Positions 43,483 to 51,014 of a DNA stretch of 64,000 nucleotides are shown here, piece by piece. The stretch lies in assembly GCA_024707265.1 (NCBI GenBank), contig JANQAB010000009.1:744001-808000 (forward strand). Direction: 5' to 3'. The first letter of the stretch is position 1, and each line of letters opens with the position of its first letter. Source of the stretch: Sporocytophaga sp. Its GTDB lineage: Bacteria > Bacteroidota > Bacteroidia > Cytophagales > Cytophagaceae. The notes beneath the pieces were generated by a model, which saw only the letters and a list, made by a program, of their open reading frames with translations, ran no database searches and was not told where the DNA came from. Position numbers and translations under genes: made by a program.

Positions 43483-44781
43483 TTGAAAAATAAGAAAGCT
43501 TTAACCCTACTCTTTATTTCCAACGGAATCTCAGGGTTCGCACAGGGTATCTCCATGCTCTCTATTCCCTGGTATTTTACTCAGCAAAATCAGTCATCTT
43601 TGTTTATTGCATTTTTCGCTGCAGTAACATTAGGGTCATTATTCTGGGGATTATATGCCGGAGCTTTAGTTGACGGATTTAACAGGAAAGACGTTTTCCT
43701 TGGCACCAACTTCATTGAAGGGTTAATAATTCTTTCTGTTGCCTCTTTGGGCTTTAAGGAAGGCATATTGCCCGGTGCCCTGATTATGTTGGTATTTACC
43801 ATTACTTTTTTCGGGTACCATATTCACTACCCTAATTTATATGCATTTGCCCAGGAAATAACCGATCCCAAGGATTATACTAAGGTTACCTCGTACATTG
43901 AAATTGTCGGGCAGTCCACTTCCATAGGTGCTGCTGCTTTGGGTGCCTTGTTGCTTGAAGGGGTAGATACTGTGCAGACCATTCCGTTTCTGAATCTTGA
44001 AATACCAATACATATTCCTAAATGGGAGCTGCATGAAATCTTCCTCATGGATGGTCTTACTTATATGGTTTCTTTTATCATGATTCTCTTTATTAAGCAC
44101 AAACCTTCCAGAGACATAACTCATCTGGAAGAAGGGGATCTGAAAGAGAAACTGAAATCAGGGTATGATTATCTTGTAAGTAATAAATTGGTGTTATTAT
44201 TTGGCATTTGTTCTTATTCCATATTCATAGTTACCCTCGTTGAAATATTCAGCCTACGGCCCCTTTATATCAGCCATCATTTGCAGGAAGGAGGTGATAT
44301 TCTCGGACTTTCGGAATTATTATACGCCTCGGGCTCTCTTGTTTCAGGTATCATCATTAATACTCTATTGAGCAGAATGCCTATTCCAAGATCTATTGTG
44401 ATTTTAACCTTTCTGACTGCAGGGGCATTTTTTGTTTGTTCGTATACACAGAATGTAATGGTGTTTTTGGGCATTTCTATGGTTACCGGGTTTACAAATG
44501 CAGGATCACGAATATTCAGGGTCTCTTATTTGTTCAATTTAATTCCGAATGAATTGACAGGAAGAGTAAATAGTATGTTTAATGTGATCAGCACCTTTTT
44601 CAGGATGTTTTTTATCATCACCTTTATATTCCCCTTTTTCTCCAAAGGGTCCAATGTGGTATATGCCTACTTAATTTTAGGCATCTTTACAATGATTGCA
44701 GGTATTGTTTTAATTTTTCTATATAAAAGAATTTTGAGATTGACGGAACGAATTTCTGAAGTTGGGACTTTGTCTCATTAA
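43483..44781 (+). CDS. Major facilitator superfamily transporter
   Basis: 432 residues, about 12 transmembrane helices. N-terminal KKALTLLFISNGISGFAQGI, the loop GALVDGFNRKDVFLGTNF (MFS motif A-like, Asp-x-x-x-Arg/Lys) and a symmetrical second half (ILGLSELLYASGSLVSGIII). Resembles the EntS/macrolide-efflux-like MFS group; substrate unknown. The start is a TTG at 43483, because no ATG lies before the first helix. Only 30 bp separate it from the divergent recX start, so promoter elements must overlap coding sequence. Confidence 0.87.
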   Translation: MKNKKALTLLFISNGISGFAQGISMLSIPWYFTQQNQSSLFIAFFAAVTLGSLFWGLYAGALVDGFNRKDVFLGTNFIEGLIILSVASLGFKEGILPGALIMLVFTITFFGYHIHYPNLYAFAQEITDPKDYTKVTSYIEIVGQSTSIGAAALGALLLEGVDTVQTIPFLNLEIPIHIPKWELHEIFLMDGLTYMVSFIMILFIKHKPSRDITHLEEGDLKEKLKSGYDYLVSNKLVLLFGICSYSIFIVTLVEIFSLRPLYISHHLQEGGDILGLSELLYASGSLVSGIIINTLLSRMPIPRSIVILTFLTAGAFFVCSYTQNVMVFLGISMVTGFTNAGSRIFRVSYLFNLIPNELTGRVNSMFNVISTFFRMFFIITFIFPFFSKGSNVVYAYLILGIFTMIAGIVLIFLYKRILRLTERISEVGTLSH

Positions 44782-44784
44782 GAT

Positions 44785-44979
44785 ATGCTCAAATTCAATC
44801 AAATTCGTGATATAGTGGCAGGTACTTTAATTTGCCACTCTGAAAATAATGCTATTATTGAATACCTCCTTCTGGATAGTCGGAAGGTGAGTATTCCATC
44901 GTCTTCCTTATTTTTTGCTATAGAGGGGGGCATCACGATGGTCATAAATTTATTGAGGAGCTATATCACAAGGGAATAA
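44785..44979 (+). CDS. MurF-Alr fusion protein, N-terminal part of MurF (frameshifted)
   Basis: 64 residues as read; the first ~48 are MurF N-terminal domain (LLLDSRKVSIPSSSLFFAIE, the UDP-MurNAc-binding region). The G6 run 44925-44930 breaks the frame. With one more G it reads FAIEGGHHDGHKFIEELYHK and stays open through 45066, restoring the protein. MurF adds D-Ala-D-Ala to the UDP-MurNAc-tripeptide in peptidoglycan synthesis. It begins 3 bp after the MFS transporter stop. Confidence 0.85.
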   Translation: MLKFNQIRDIVAGTLICHSENNAIIEYLLLDSRKVSIPSSSLFFAIEGGITMVINLLRSYITRE

Positions 44980-45065
44980 GAAATTTTATTATTGAAAAAG
45001 CTCCTCACGACTTAACTCTTTTTCAGGGGTGCAATATTATACAGGTTGAAAATGCTGTTTCTGCA

Positions 45066-45884
45066 TTGCAGCAGATTGTTAAATTCCATAGAAATGAGTT
45101 TACATTACCGGTTATAGGAATCACAGGTAGTAATGGAAAAACAATTGTGAAGGAATGGCTCACCCAGCTTTTAACCAAAGATTATAATGTTATAAAAAGC
45201 CCTAAAAGTTATAATTCACAGATAGGTGTTCCTTTGTCTGTATGGGAGATAAATGAGCAGCACCAGTTTGGAATATTTGAAGCAGGAATTTCAAGGCCAG
45301 GCGAGATGATGCGTCTTGAAAAAATTATTAAGCCAGACCTGGGAATTTTTACAAATATTGGGCCAGCTCACGATGAAGGATTTGCTTCGAGAGAAGAGAA
45401 GATTAAGGAAAAATTGTGTCTGTTTAAGCATTCCAAGGTAATTTTTTCCTGTGCGGACCATAAGGACATTACAAATCTTATAAAGACAGAATTGCCTGGG
45501 GTTAAAAATATTACCTGGTCCACTAAGAGAACTGGGGATCTCGTAATCAAAGATCTTGAAGTTGAAAGCAATACTATTAGAATTCAGGCTGTATATAATA
45601 AGCTTTTCCTGAATCTGACTCTCCCATTTTCCGATGAGGCATCATTGGAAAACTTGATGCATTGTATTCTTGTGTTACTTTATCTGGATGTGAAACCAGA
45701 CGAAATTCAATCAAGGCTGAATGCACTTCAGAAAGTAGAGATGAGGTTGGAGCTGAAGGAGGGAATTAATGGCTGTTATGTTATAGATGATACTTACAAT
45801 AATGACCTTGCCGGATTAACCATTGCATTAAATTTTCTCGATCAGCAAAAACAGAAAGAAGAAAAAGACAGTCATACTTTCTGA
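45066..45884 (+). CDS. MurF-Alr fusion protein, central MurF part (frameshifted)
   Basis: Frame open from about 44931 to 45884; the TTG at 45066 is not a real start. Contains the Mur-ligase P-loop VIGITGSNGKTIVKEWL, ATP/substrate motifs KSYNSQIGVPLSVWEI, FEAGISRPGEM and FTNIGPAHDEGF, and the C-terminal domain start MRLELKEGINGCYVIDDTYN. The frame breaks again at the A5 run 45862-45866; one A fewer gives KEEKTVILSDLLETGRDERS and joins the alanine-racemase segment. Confidence 0.88.
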   Translation: MQQIVKFHRNEFTLPVIGITGSNGKTIVKEWLTQLLTKDYNVIKSPKSYNSQIGVPLSVWEINEQHQFGIFEAGISRPGEMMRLEKIIKPDLGIFTNIGPAHDEGFASREEKIKEKLCLFKHSKVIFSCADHKDITNLIKTELPGVKNITWSTKRTGDLVIKDLEVESNTIRIQAVYNKLFLNLTLPFSDEASLENLMHCILVLLYLDVKPDEIQSRLNALQKVEMRLELKEGINGCYVIDDTYNNDLAGLTIALNFLDQQKQKEEKDSHTF

Positions 45885-45885
45885 T

Positions 45886-47247
45886 TTGCTGGAGACCGGT
45901 CGCGATGAACGAAGTCTCTATGCCGCAATTGGAGATTTGTTGTTAAGTAAGGGGGTTAAGAAGCTGATTGGTATCGGATCTACATTTAGCAGAAATGCAG
46001 ATCTCATAAAAATTGAATCAACCTTTTATCCTAATACAGCATCCTTCCTTTCTGATATGCAGTCGACCGATTTCAGCGAAGAGATAGTTCTTGTAAAAGG
46101 TGCAAGGGTTTTCAAATTTGAAGAGATCGTTAAAAAGCTTCAGCAAAAGGTACACGGTACCGTATTTGAGGTCAATCTGGATAGTTTAAGTTCCAATTTG
46201 AATTTCTACAGGTCAAGATTGGACCATGGTACCAGAATTATGGTAATGGTTAAAGCCTTTGCTTATGGAAGCGGAAGTTACGAAGTCGCCAATTTATTGC
46301 AGTTTCACAGAGTAGACTACCTGGCAGTAGCATATGCGGATGAGGGGGTGGCTTTGAGGGAACATGGAGTAAGTTTACCGGTAATGGTGATGAATCCTTC
46401 CTTTAGTACTTTTGATAAGTTATTCCAATATAACCTCGAGCCGGAAATATATAGCTTCAAGATCCTCAGAGAATATCTTGACTTTATTAAAGCTAATGAT
46501 ATCTCATCCAAAATCCATTTGAAACTGGATACAGGTATGCGAAGGCTTGGATTTGAAGAAAAGGACCTTAAGGATCTTGTTGAATTACTTAAAAATACAA
46601 CAAATATCAGGGTGGCGAGTGTTTTTACCCACCTTGCAGGGGCAGATGAAGGAGTTCACGATGATTTTACTCAATCTCAGATCCGGAAATTTAAGTCTTT
46701 TACAGAGCACTTGAAGAATGACTTGGGTTATGACTTTTTGAGACATGCTCTGAATAGTGCGGGGATTATTCGTTTCCCTGAAGCCCAAATGGACATGGTA
46801 AGGTTGGGTATAGGTCTATATGGAATTGAAGCAGGAGGATTGTTGCAGGATCAGTTACAGCCAGTTGGTACATTAAAAACTATTATCTCTCAGATAAAAG
46901 AAATTAAAAAAGGGGAAACTGTTGGTTATGGTCGTAAAGGTGTAGCAGAAAGGGATCTTCGTATCGGTACTATAGCAATTGGCTATGCCGATGGATATGA
47001 CAGGCGCTTTAGTAACGGAAAGGGGAAGGTACTCGTTCAGGATAAACTATGTCCTGTAATCGGGAATGTCTGTATGGATATGTGTATGATAGATATTACA
47101 GACACCAATGCTAGAGAAGGAGATGAAGTGATTGTTTTTGGTAGAAAGCCGTCTTTAAATGATCTTTCGCAGGTTATAGGAACAATTCCTTATGAAATCT
47201 TAACAAGTGTTGGACAGCGGGTAAAACGCGTTTTTTATTCTGAATAG
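45886..47247 (+). CDS. MurF-Alr fusion protein, MurF C-terminus and alanine racemase
   Basis: 453 residues: the end of MurF (LYAAIGDLLLSKGVKKLIGI) followed from about residue 90 by a full PLP-dependent alanine racemase. Landmarks: the PLP lysine in IMVMVKAFAYGSGSYEVANL, KLDTGMRRLGF, the second-subunit catalytic Tyr in TVGYGRKG, and VIGNVCMDMCMIDITD. It converts L-Ala to D-Ala, the precursor of the MurF substrate, so the fusion couples two successive steps. Fused MurF-Alr is characteristic of Bacteroidota. The whole locus would be about 820 residues. Confidence 0.92.
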   Translation: MLETGRDERSLYAAIGDLLLSKGVKKLIGIGSTFSRNADLIKIESTFYPNTASFLSDMQSTDFSEEIVLVKGARVFKFEEIVKKLQQKVHGTVFEVNLDSLSSNLNFYRSRLDHGTRIMVMVKAFAYGSGSYEVANLLQFHRVDYLAVAYADEGVALREHGVSLPVMVMNPSFSTFDKLFQYNLEPEIYSFKILREYLDFIKANDISSKIHLKLDTGMRRLGFEEKDLKDLVELLKNTTNIRVASVFTHLAGADEGVHDDFTQSQIRKFKSFTEHLKNDLGYDFLRHALNSAGIIRFPEAQMDMVRLGIGLYGIEAGGLLQDQLQPVGTLKTIISQIKEIKKGETVGYGRKGVAERDLRIGTIAIGYADGYDRRFSNGKGKVLVQDKLCPVIGNVCMDMCMIDITDTNAREGDEVIVFGRKPSLNDLSQVIGTIPYEILTSVGQRVKRVFYSE

Positions 47248-47288
47248 AAAATTATTCAATCTTATTATTACTCTGTCATGAAGTAATT

Positions 47289-47353
47289 ATAACTGATCAT
47301 ATTTACTTTCATAAAATAATAAAGTACTTAATGAAAATAGTATGATCAGTTAT
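47289..47353. repeat. Long-spaced inverted repeat between convergent genes
   Basis: ATAACTGATCATA (47289-47301) is perfectly inverted at 47341-47353, 39 nt apart, with weaker inner complementarity (TTTCAT/ATGAAA). It could fold as one interrupted hairpin or be two protein-binding half-sites. It follows the murF-alr stop by 41 bp. Confidence 0.5.
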
Positions 47354-47404
47354 TTGATACTGAATGGGAATGATAAAAGGGACTAGGGAAGGATTTAAGA
47401 GGGA

Positions 47405-47662
47405 TTAAACTCGCACCATTTCGGCGATTTCAATTTCTTTAATTTCATCAATTCTGAAAAAACAATAGACAGGATTTCGATTTTCTTTTAACGAAGTATA
47501 TTGTTCCTGCATCGTTATTCCTTTTAATAAACTTTTGATTTCATCAAACTCCACAATGTGGAAATTTCGGAGAAGAATGTTGCCGTTTTTCAGGACTACG
47601 TCAACAGAAGCCTTGCTTCCGGCAGTATCCATCAATTCTTTAAGGGTAGCTTTTAATTCCAT
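47405..47662 (-). CDS. Conserved-looking hypothetical protein, 85 residues
   Basis: Soluble, beta-rich small protein (ASVDVVLKNGNILLRNFHIV, YCFFRIDEIKEIEIAEMVRV) with an N-terminal helix (MELKATLKELMDTAG). The mix of strands and the conserved-looking composition suggest an Sm-like or small beta-barrel fold, but I do not recognise the family. No signal peptide. Monocistronic and convergent with murF-alr. Confidence 0.65.
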   Translation of the reverse strand: MELKATLKELMDTAGSKASVDVVLKNGNILLRNFHIVEFDEIKSLLKGITMQEQYTSLKENRNPVYCFFRIDEIKEIEIAEMVRV

Positions 47663-47751
47663 AAAGCAGCATTTTTTTCTTAAAAATATAAGAAATTATT
47701 TTACAAAAAGATTAAAAGTGAATGTTGTTTGTTACATGCTTTTTGAGGAAG

Positions 47752-47813
47752 TTTTTCCACTTAATTGTCCACATTCTGCATTGGCGGATTTTTTTTAAAG
47801 AAAATTATCCACA
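47752..47813 (+). promoter_or_regulatory. Cluster of DnaA-box-like nonamers
   Basis: TTATCCACA (47805-47813) is a perfect DnaA box; TTGTCCACA (47765-47773) differs by one base and TTTTTCCAC (47752-47760) by more. The sites share orientation in an AT-rich stretch. No dnaA gene is in this window and a perfect box also occurs inside a gene at 8253-8261, so chance is a real possibility. Confidence 0.3.
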
Positions 47814-47880
47814 GATGTGATTTAAAATGCCCAGAAACTGACACGATTCAGGTTTTCTTAATAAAAATATAACATTGAGA

Positions 47881-47917
47881 AAAAATAAAGCCGGGAAGAT
47901 CCCTAAAACTTCCCGGC
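47881..47917 (-). terminator. Orphan minus-strand terminator
   Basis: Stem GCCGGGAAG/CTTCCCGGC (47890-47898 with 47909-47917), 10-nt loop. On the minus strand it is followed by a T-rich tail (TTTATTTTTT). No minus-strand gene lies between it and 48188. Confidence 0.65.
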
Positions 47918-48188
47918 AAAATTGAAACTGTAAATAAATGAATTAAAGCAGATGCAACTAGAACCTTTGGCCATTCATTTTGTTCCAGTTCCCTGATGTC
48001 CATTTTCCCCTATAGTATTTCTTTTATGTAATATTCATTCCGGCAAAGTCTAAAAATTATTCAGAAATGGTTTAAAAAGCCTAAAATTGAGTATTTTAAA
48101 TTGATGACTGTATGTAATATAATATGCAAGATTGAACCATAATTAGTCCTGCTCAGTTTCTTTAAATAGATAGAGACAAAAGATAGAA

Positions 48189-48923
48189 ATGATGAAAAAA
48201 TTGTTGGTTTGTGCAGTTTCCTTAGGATTTCTGTCAATTTCTTACGCTCAGGATTGTCCGGAAGGAATGGTAAAAAGGGCCGATATTGAAGGAGTGGAAA
48301 ATTCCGGAGGCAAATTTCGCCCTAAAGGGGAGGCGGGCTACCTTGAAAATGATCATGCTTATACAAGAGCCATTGATCAGGTAAGAACAGAAAGTGATGT
48401 CGACCCATATGCGGAGACCTATGCTTATGTATATGGCGGCGATACAACAGTGGTATCTTCCCTTAACGAATGTGTTTTCAAAGATTCGTTAAAAAACAAG
48501 GAGTATTTACAGAACGAATCATCCCAGATAGTTGAGCCTGATTATCTTAATGATGAAGAAGCTTATAGTTTTAAAGAGTCTGAAGATGACCCCGTTAAAT
48601 GGAATGGAGGAAAGCTTGAATATGAGTCTGAAACTCATAAGGATAACAAAAGGATTAAGTATAAGGATGAAAACCTAAGGTTTAAATCTGAAGAGTCAGG
48701 GAAGGGTGAGAAAAAAGTCAAATATGCTGATGATTTGGAAGGGTACAACTACGAACGTAAGAATGACAACAGCAAGTTTGATTATTTCTATGAAACGGAA
48801 ACTGAAGCCATGGAAGTGAAGAAGAAGAAAGACGGAGAGGCTAAAGTTTATTATGACGGAGAGTTTGACAATTTAGATGAGATAAATAATTCTGAGTTAA
48901 TTGAGATGAAGGATGTGAAGTGA
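48189..48923 (+). CDS. Secreted charged protein with degenerate ~22-residue repeats
   Basis: 244 residues with a signal peptide (KKLLVCAVSLGFLSISYAQ). The second half consists of about four repeats of a strand-like unit ending in a lysine-rich turn and aromatic pair, for example RIKYKDENLRFKSEESGKGE, KKVKYADDLEGYNYERKNDN, SKFDYFYETETEAMEVKKKK and AKVYYDGEFDNLDE. This alternation resembles YwqK/MORN-like beta-hairpin repeats, but the match is loose. No T9SS tail. Two cysteines only. Role unknown. Confidence 0.7.
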   Translation: MMKKLLVCAVSLGFLSISYAQDCPEGMVKRADIEGVENSGGKFRPKGEAGYLENDHAYTRAIDQVRTESDVDPYAETYAYVYGGDTTVVSSLNECVFKDSLKNKEYLQNESSQIVEPDYLNDEEAYSFKESEDDPVKWNGGKLEYESETHKDNKRIKYKDENLRFKSEESGKGEKKVKYADDLEGYNYERKNDNSKFDYFYETETEAMEVKKKKDGEAKVYYDGEFDNLDEINNSELIEMKDVK

Positions 48924-48957
48924 GAGAAATTAATTCGGCAGGATTATTTATCAAAAA

Positions 48958-48987
48958 ATACAGAGGCAGGTAAGCCTCTGTATTTTT
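48958..48987. terminator. Bidirectional terminator between convergent genes
   Basis: 10-bp perfect stem (48958-48967 with 48974-48983), 6-nt loop, T5 on the plus side and an A-run (48953-48958) giving T's on the minus side. Serves both the 48189 gene and sodA. Confidence 0.88.
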
Positions 48988-49009
48988 ATTAGATATTAAA
49001 GATTTTTAA

Positions 49010-49636
49010 TTATTTCACAGCAACCTGCTTAGAAACTTCGCTGAATCTTTTAGCAACTTCATCCCAGTTTACCAAATTCCAGAAAGCGGCGATATAATCA
49101 GGTCTTCTGTTCTGGTACTTTAAATAATAAGCATGTTCCCACACATCAAGTCCTAATAAAGGAAACCCCTTTACTTCTGCAACATCCATGAGCGGGTTGT
49201 CCTGATTAGGAGTAGAGGTTACTTTTAACTCACCACCGTCAGTAACAATAAGCCATGCCCATCCTGATCCGAATCTTGTCGCTCCTGCATTGTTGAATTC
49301 CTCTTTGAATTTATCAAAAGAGCCGAATTTTTTATCAATTGCAGCTGCCAGTTCACCAGAAGGTTTTCCTGCGCTTTTCGGAGAAAGTAGTTGCCAGAAT
49401 AGAGAGTGGTTGTAGTGTCCTCCACCATTATTTCTAACAGCTGGAGATGCTTTGCTGATATTTTTCAGAATATCTTCCAAAGATTTACTTGCCAGCTCTG
49501 TGCCCTCAATAGCTTTATTAAGGTTTGTAACATAGGCCTGATGATGCTTTCCATGGTGTATTTCCATAGTAGCTTTGTCAATATGTGGCTCCAATGCATC
49601 TGGTGCATATGGTAAAGCCGGAAGTTCAAATGCCAT
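49010..49636 (-). CDS. sodA: Superoxide dismutase, Mn/Fe family
   Basis: 208 residues. Metal ligands are all visible: H27 in EIHHGKHHQAYV, the second His in GGGHYNHSLFWQ, and Asp/His in GLDVWEHAYYLKYQNRRPDY. The GGHxNHxxFW motif and the Gln in TPNQDNPLM are features of Mn-type or cambialistic enzymes rather than strict Fe enzymes, so Mn is favoured. It dismutates superoxide in the cytoplasm. A promoter with both boxes is visible at the 3' end of tadA, indicating separate transcription. Confidence 0.95.
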   Translation of the reverse strand: MAFELPALPYAPDALEPHIDKATMEIHHGKHHQAYVTNLNKAIEGTELASKSLEDILKNISKASPAVRNNGGGHYNHSLFWQLLSPKSAGKPSGELAAAIDKKFGSFDKFKEEFNNAGATRFGSGWAWLIVTDGGELKVTSTPNQDNPLMDVAEVKGFPLLGLDVWEHAYYLKYQNRRPDYIAAFWNLVNWDEVAKRFSEVSKQVAVK

Positions 49637-49679
49637 ATTAATTAAATTATTAAGGTTATTATAATTGATTTAGATAATT

Positions 49680-49687
49680 CAAATTTA
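49680..49687 (-). promoter_or_regulatory. Promoter -7 element for sodA (TAAATTTG)
   Basis: Exact TAnnTTTG on the minus strand, with TTTC (one mismatch to TTTG) exactly 19 bp upstream at 49707-49710. The leader to the sodA ATG would be about 35 nt. Best two-box promoter in the window. Confidence 0.65.
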
Positions 49688-49688
49688 T

Positions 49689-50138
49689 TTAATTTCTGAG
49701 CTTATTGAAAAATTCGACAAGCAGGCCGCTACATTCCTTTTCCATAATACCTTTTACCAACTCTGTTTTAGGATGCAGCAAGTTTACTCCGGTTTTTAAA
49801 AAGCCCTGTTTAGGATCTGATGCTCCAATTATTACTTTTTTCATCTGACTCCAATATAGTGCGCCTGCACACATTACGCAAGGTTCAAGTGTGACATAGA
49901 GCTCGCATTCATTTAAATATTTGCTTCCGAGAAAATTTTGAGCTGAAGTAATCGCAATCATTTCTGCATGTGCTGTTACATCGCTGAGTCTTTCTGTCTG
50001 GTTGTGAGCACGAGCTATAATTTTATTTTTGCAAACTACCACTGCGCCCACTGGTACTTCATTGTCTTCAAAAGCAAGTAAAGCCTCCTTATAGGCTTCT
50101 TTCATAAAATGGGCGTCACTATAAACCGAAAACTCCAC
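49689..50138 (-). CDS. tadA: tRNA-specific adenosine deaminase
   Basis: 149 residues. Zinc/catalytic motif THAEMIAI (His and proton-shuttle Glu) and PCVMCAGALYWSQMKKVIIG (two Cys ligands), with DNEVPVGAVVVCKNKIIARA before them: the TadA deaminase signature. It converts adenosine-34 to inosine in tRNA-Arg(ACG), an essential step in most bacteria. The start touches the stop of the upstream gene (position 50138 shared), indicating an operon with the 50138-50770 gene. Confidence 0.95.
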   Translation of the reverse strand: MEFSVYSDAHFMKEAYKEALLAFEDNEVPVGAVVVCKNKIIARAHNQTERLSDVTAHAEMIAITSAQNFLGSKYLNECELYVTLEPCVMCAGALYWSQMKKVIIGASDPKQGFLKTGVNLLHPKTELVKGIMEKECSGLLVEFFNKLRN

Positions 50139-50770
50139 TATTTTGTTTTTTTCTTTCTTGCGTTTTGATCTTTAAGCACTTCTTTAGCATCCTTTCCTCT
50201 TAAAACAGGTTCTTTAGGATTTGCCGGCTCTACGTCATACAGCTTTTTAGGCTCTATGTGAATTGTAGTCATAGACTCTCTTACTACAGGCTGCCATTGA
50301 GCTTTGAGGTTTTCAGGAGCAGTATAGTTGAATATGTAGATAAATCCATTTACCAGTGCATATTGAATGAAAGAGTATTTTTTGGTGCCTTCTGAAGAAG
50401 AAACAAATTCAAATGCTATCAATCGTTTACCATTGACGGGAAGTATTGTATCCTGAATAAAAGTCACCTTATCATATGACTGAAGGATGGTCGCTTTATA
50501 AAAATCTTTAATCACAGGTAGGTCAGTCCCCGGAATCTTTGACTTGGTTACATTAAGGCCAAAATCTACCATTCTGTCTATGTTGGTATACATTGCAAGT
50601 GGCTTTTTGGTCGAAGGATATTTTATGGCGATATCATCGTCTGTCATTACATAAAAGTCCTTTGGAAGGCCGATAGAGATACCGTCAACCAGCTTGGTCT
50701 GAACCAATTTCGGTTCTTTTCCGGTAAATCCGGCAACCAAAGCAATTAATAGAAATGAGAAGATTTTCAT
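50138..50770 (-). CDS. Exported hypothetical protein, PsbP/DcrB-like
   Basis: 210 residues with a short signal peptide (MKIFSFLLIALVAGFTG). The body has an alternating beta/alpha pattern (DGISIGLPKDFYVMTDDDIA, KVTFIQDTILPVNGKRLIAF, YSFIQYALVNGFIYIFNYTA) and a final helix with WQPVVRESMTTIHI, reminiscent of PsbP/DcrB folds. A basic, disordered tail ends RKKKTK. Function unknown, probably periplasmic or lipid-face. Co-transcribed with tadA by a 1-bp overlap. The family assignment is my pattern judgement. Confidence 0.7.
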   Translation of the reverse strand: MKIFSFLLIALVAGFTGKEPKLVQTKLVDGISIGLPKDFYVMTDDDIAIKYPSTKKPLAMYTNIDRMVDFGLNVTKSKIPGTDLPVIKDFYKATILQSYDKVTFIQDTILPVNGKRLIAFEFVSSSEGTKKYSFIQYALVNGFIYIFNYTAPENLKAQWQPVVRESMTTIHIEPKKLYDVEPANPKEPVLRGKDAKEVLKDQNARKKKTK

Positions 50771-50980
50771 ATGGGTTACACAAAACTTGGTGCAAGTTAA
50801 AAATTAACGGTAATTTTTGCCTGATTAGTTTACTTTTCTATGTGATATCGATTTTATCATTAACATAATTTTCTGAGAAAAATGGGCGGTGAGTGTAAAT
50901 GTGAAATGCCAAGAAGGTCTATTTTAACTCCTTTCCTGAAAATAATGACCTACTCCTTAAAAAAGGAGCAAACTAATTTT

Positions 50981-50988
50981 TAAATTCG
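50981..50988 (+). promoter_or_regulatory. Candidate -7 element for aspS (TAAATTCG)
   Basis: One mismatch to TAnnTTTG, 26 bp before the aspS ATG and followed by CAGC like the element at 41629. No clear -33 box. Confidence 0.4.
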
Positions 50989-51014
50989 CAGCTTAATAAA
51001 AAATAATATTTCTT

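Larger units (their letters stand above)
47663..48188. other. Intergenic region, about 525 bp, with structured elements
   Basis: No coding gene seen. It contains DnaA-box-like nonamers at 47752-47813 and a minus-strand terminator at 47881-47917 with no annotated minus-strand gene feeding into it. The divergent starts of 47405 and 48189 flank it. Confidence 0.5.
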
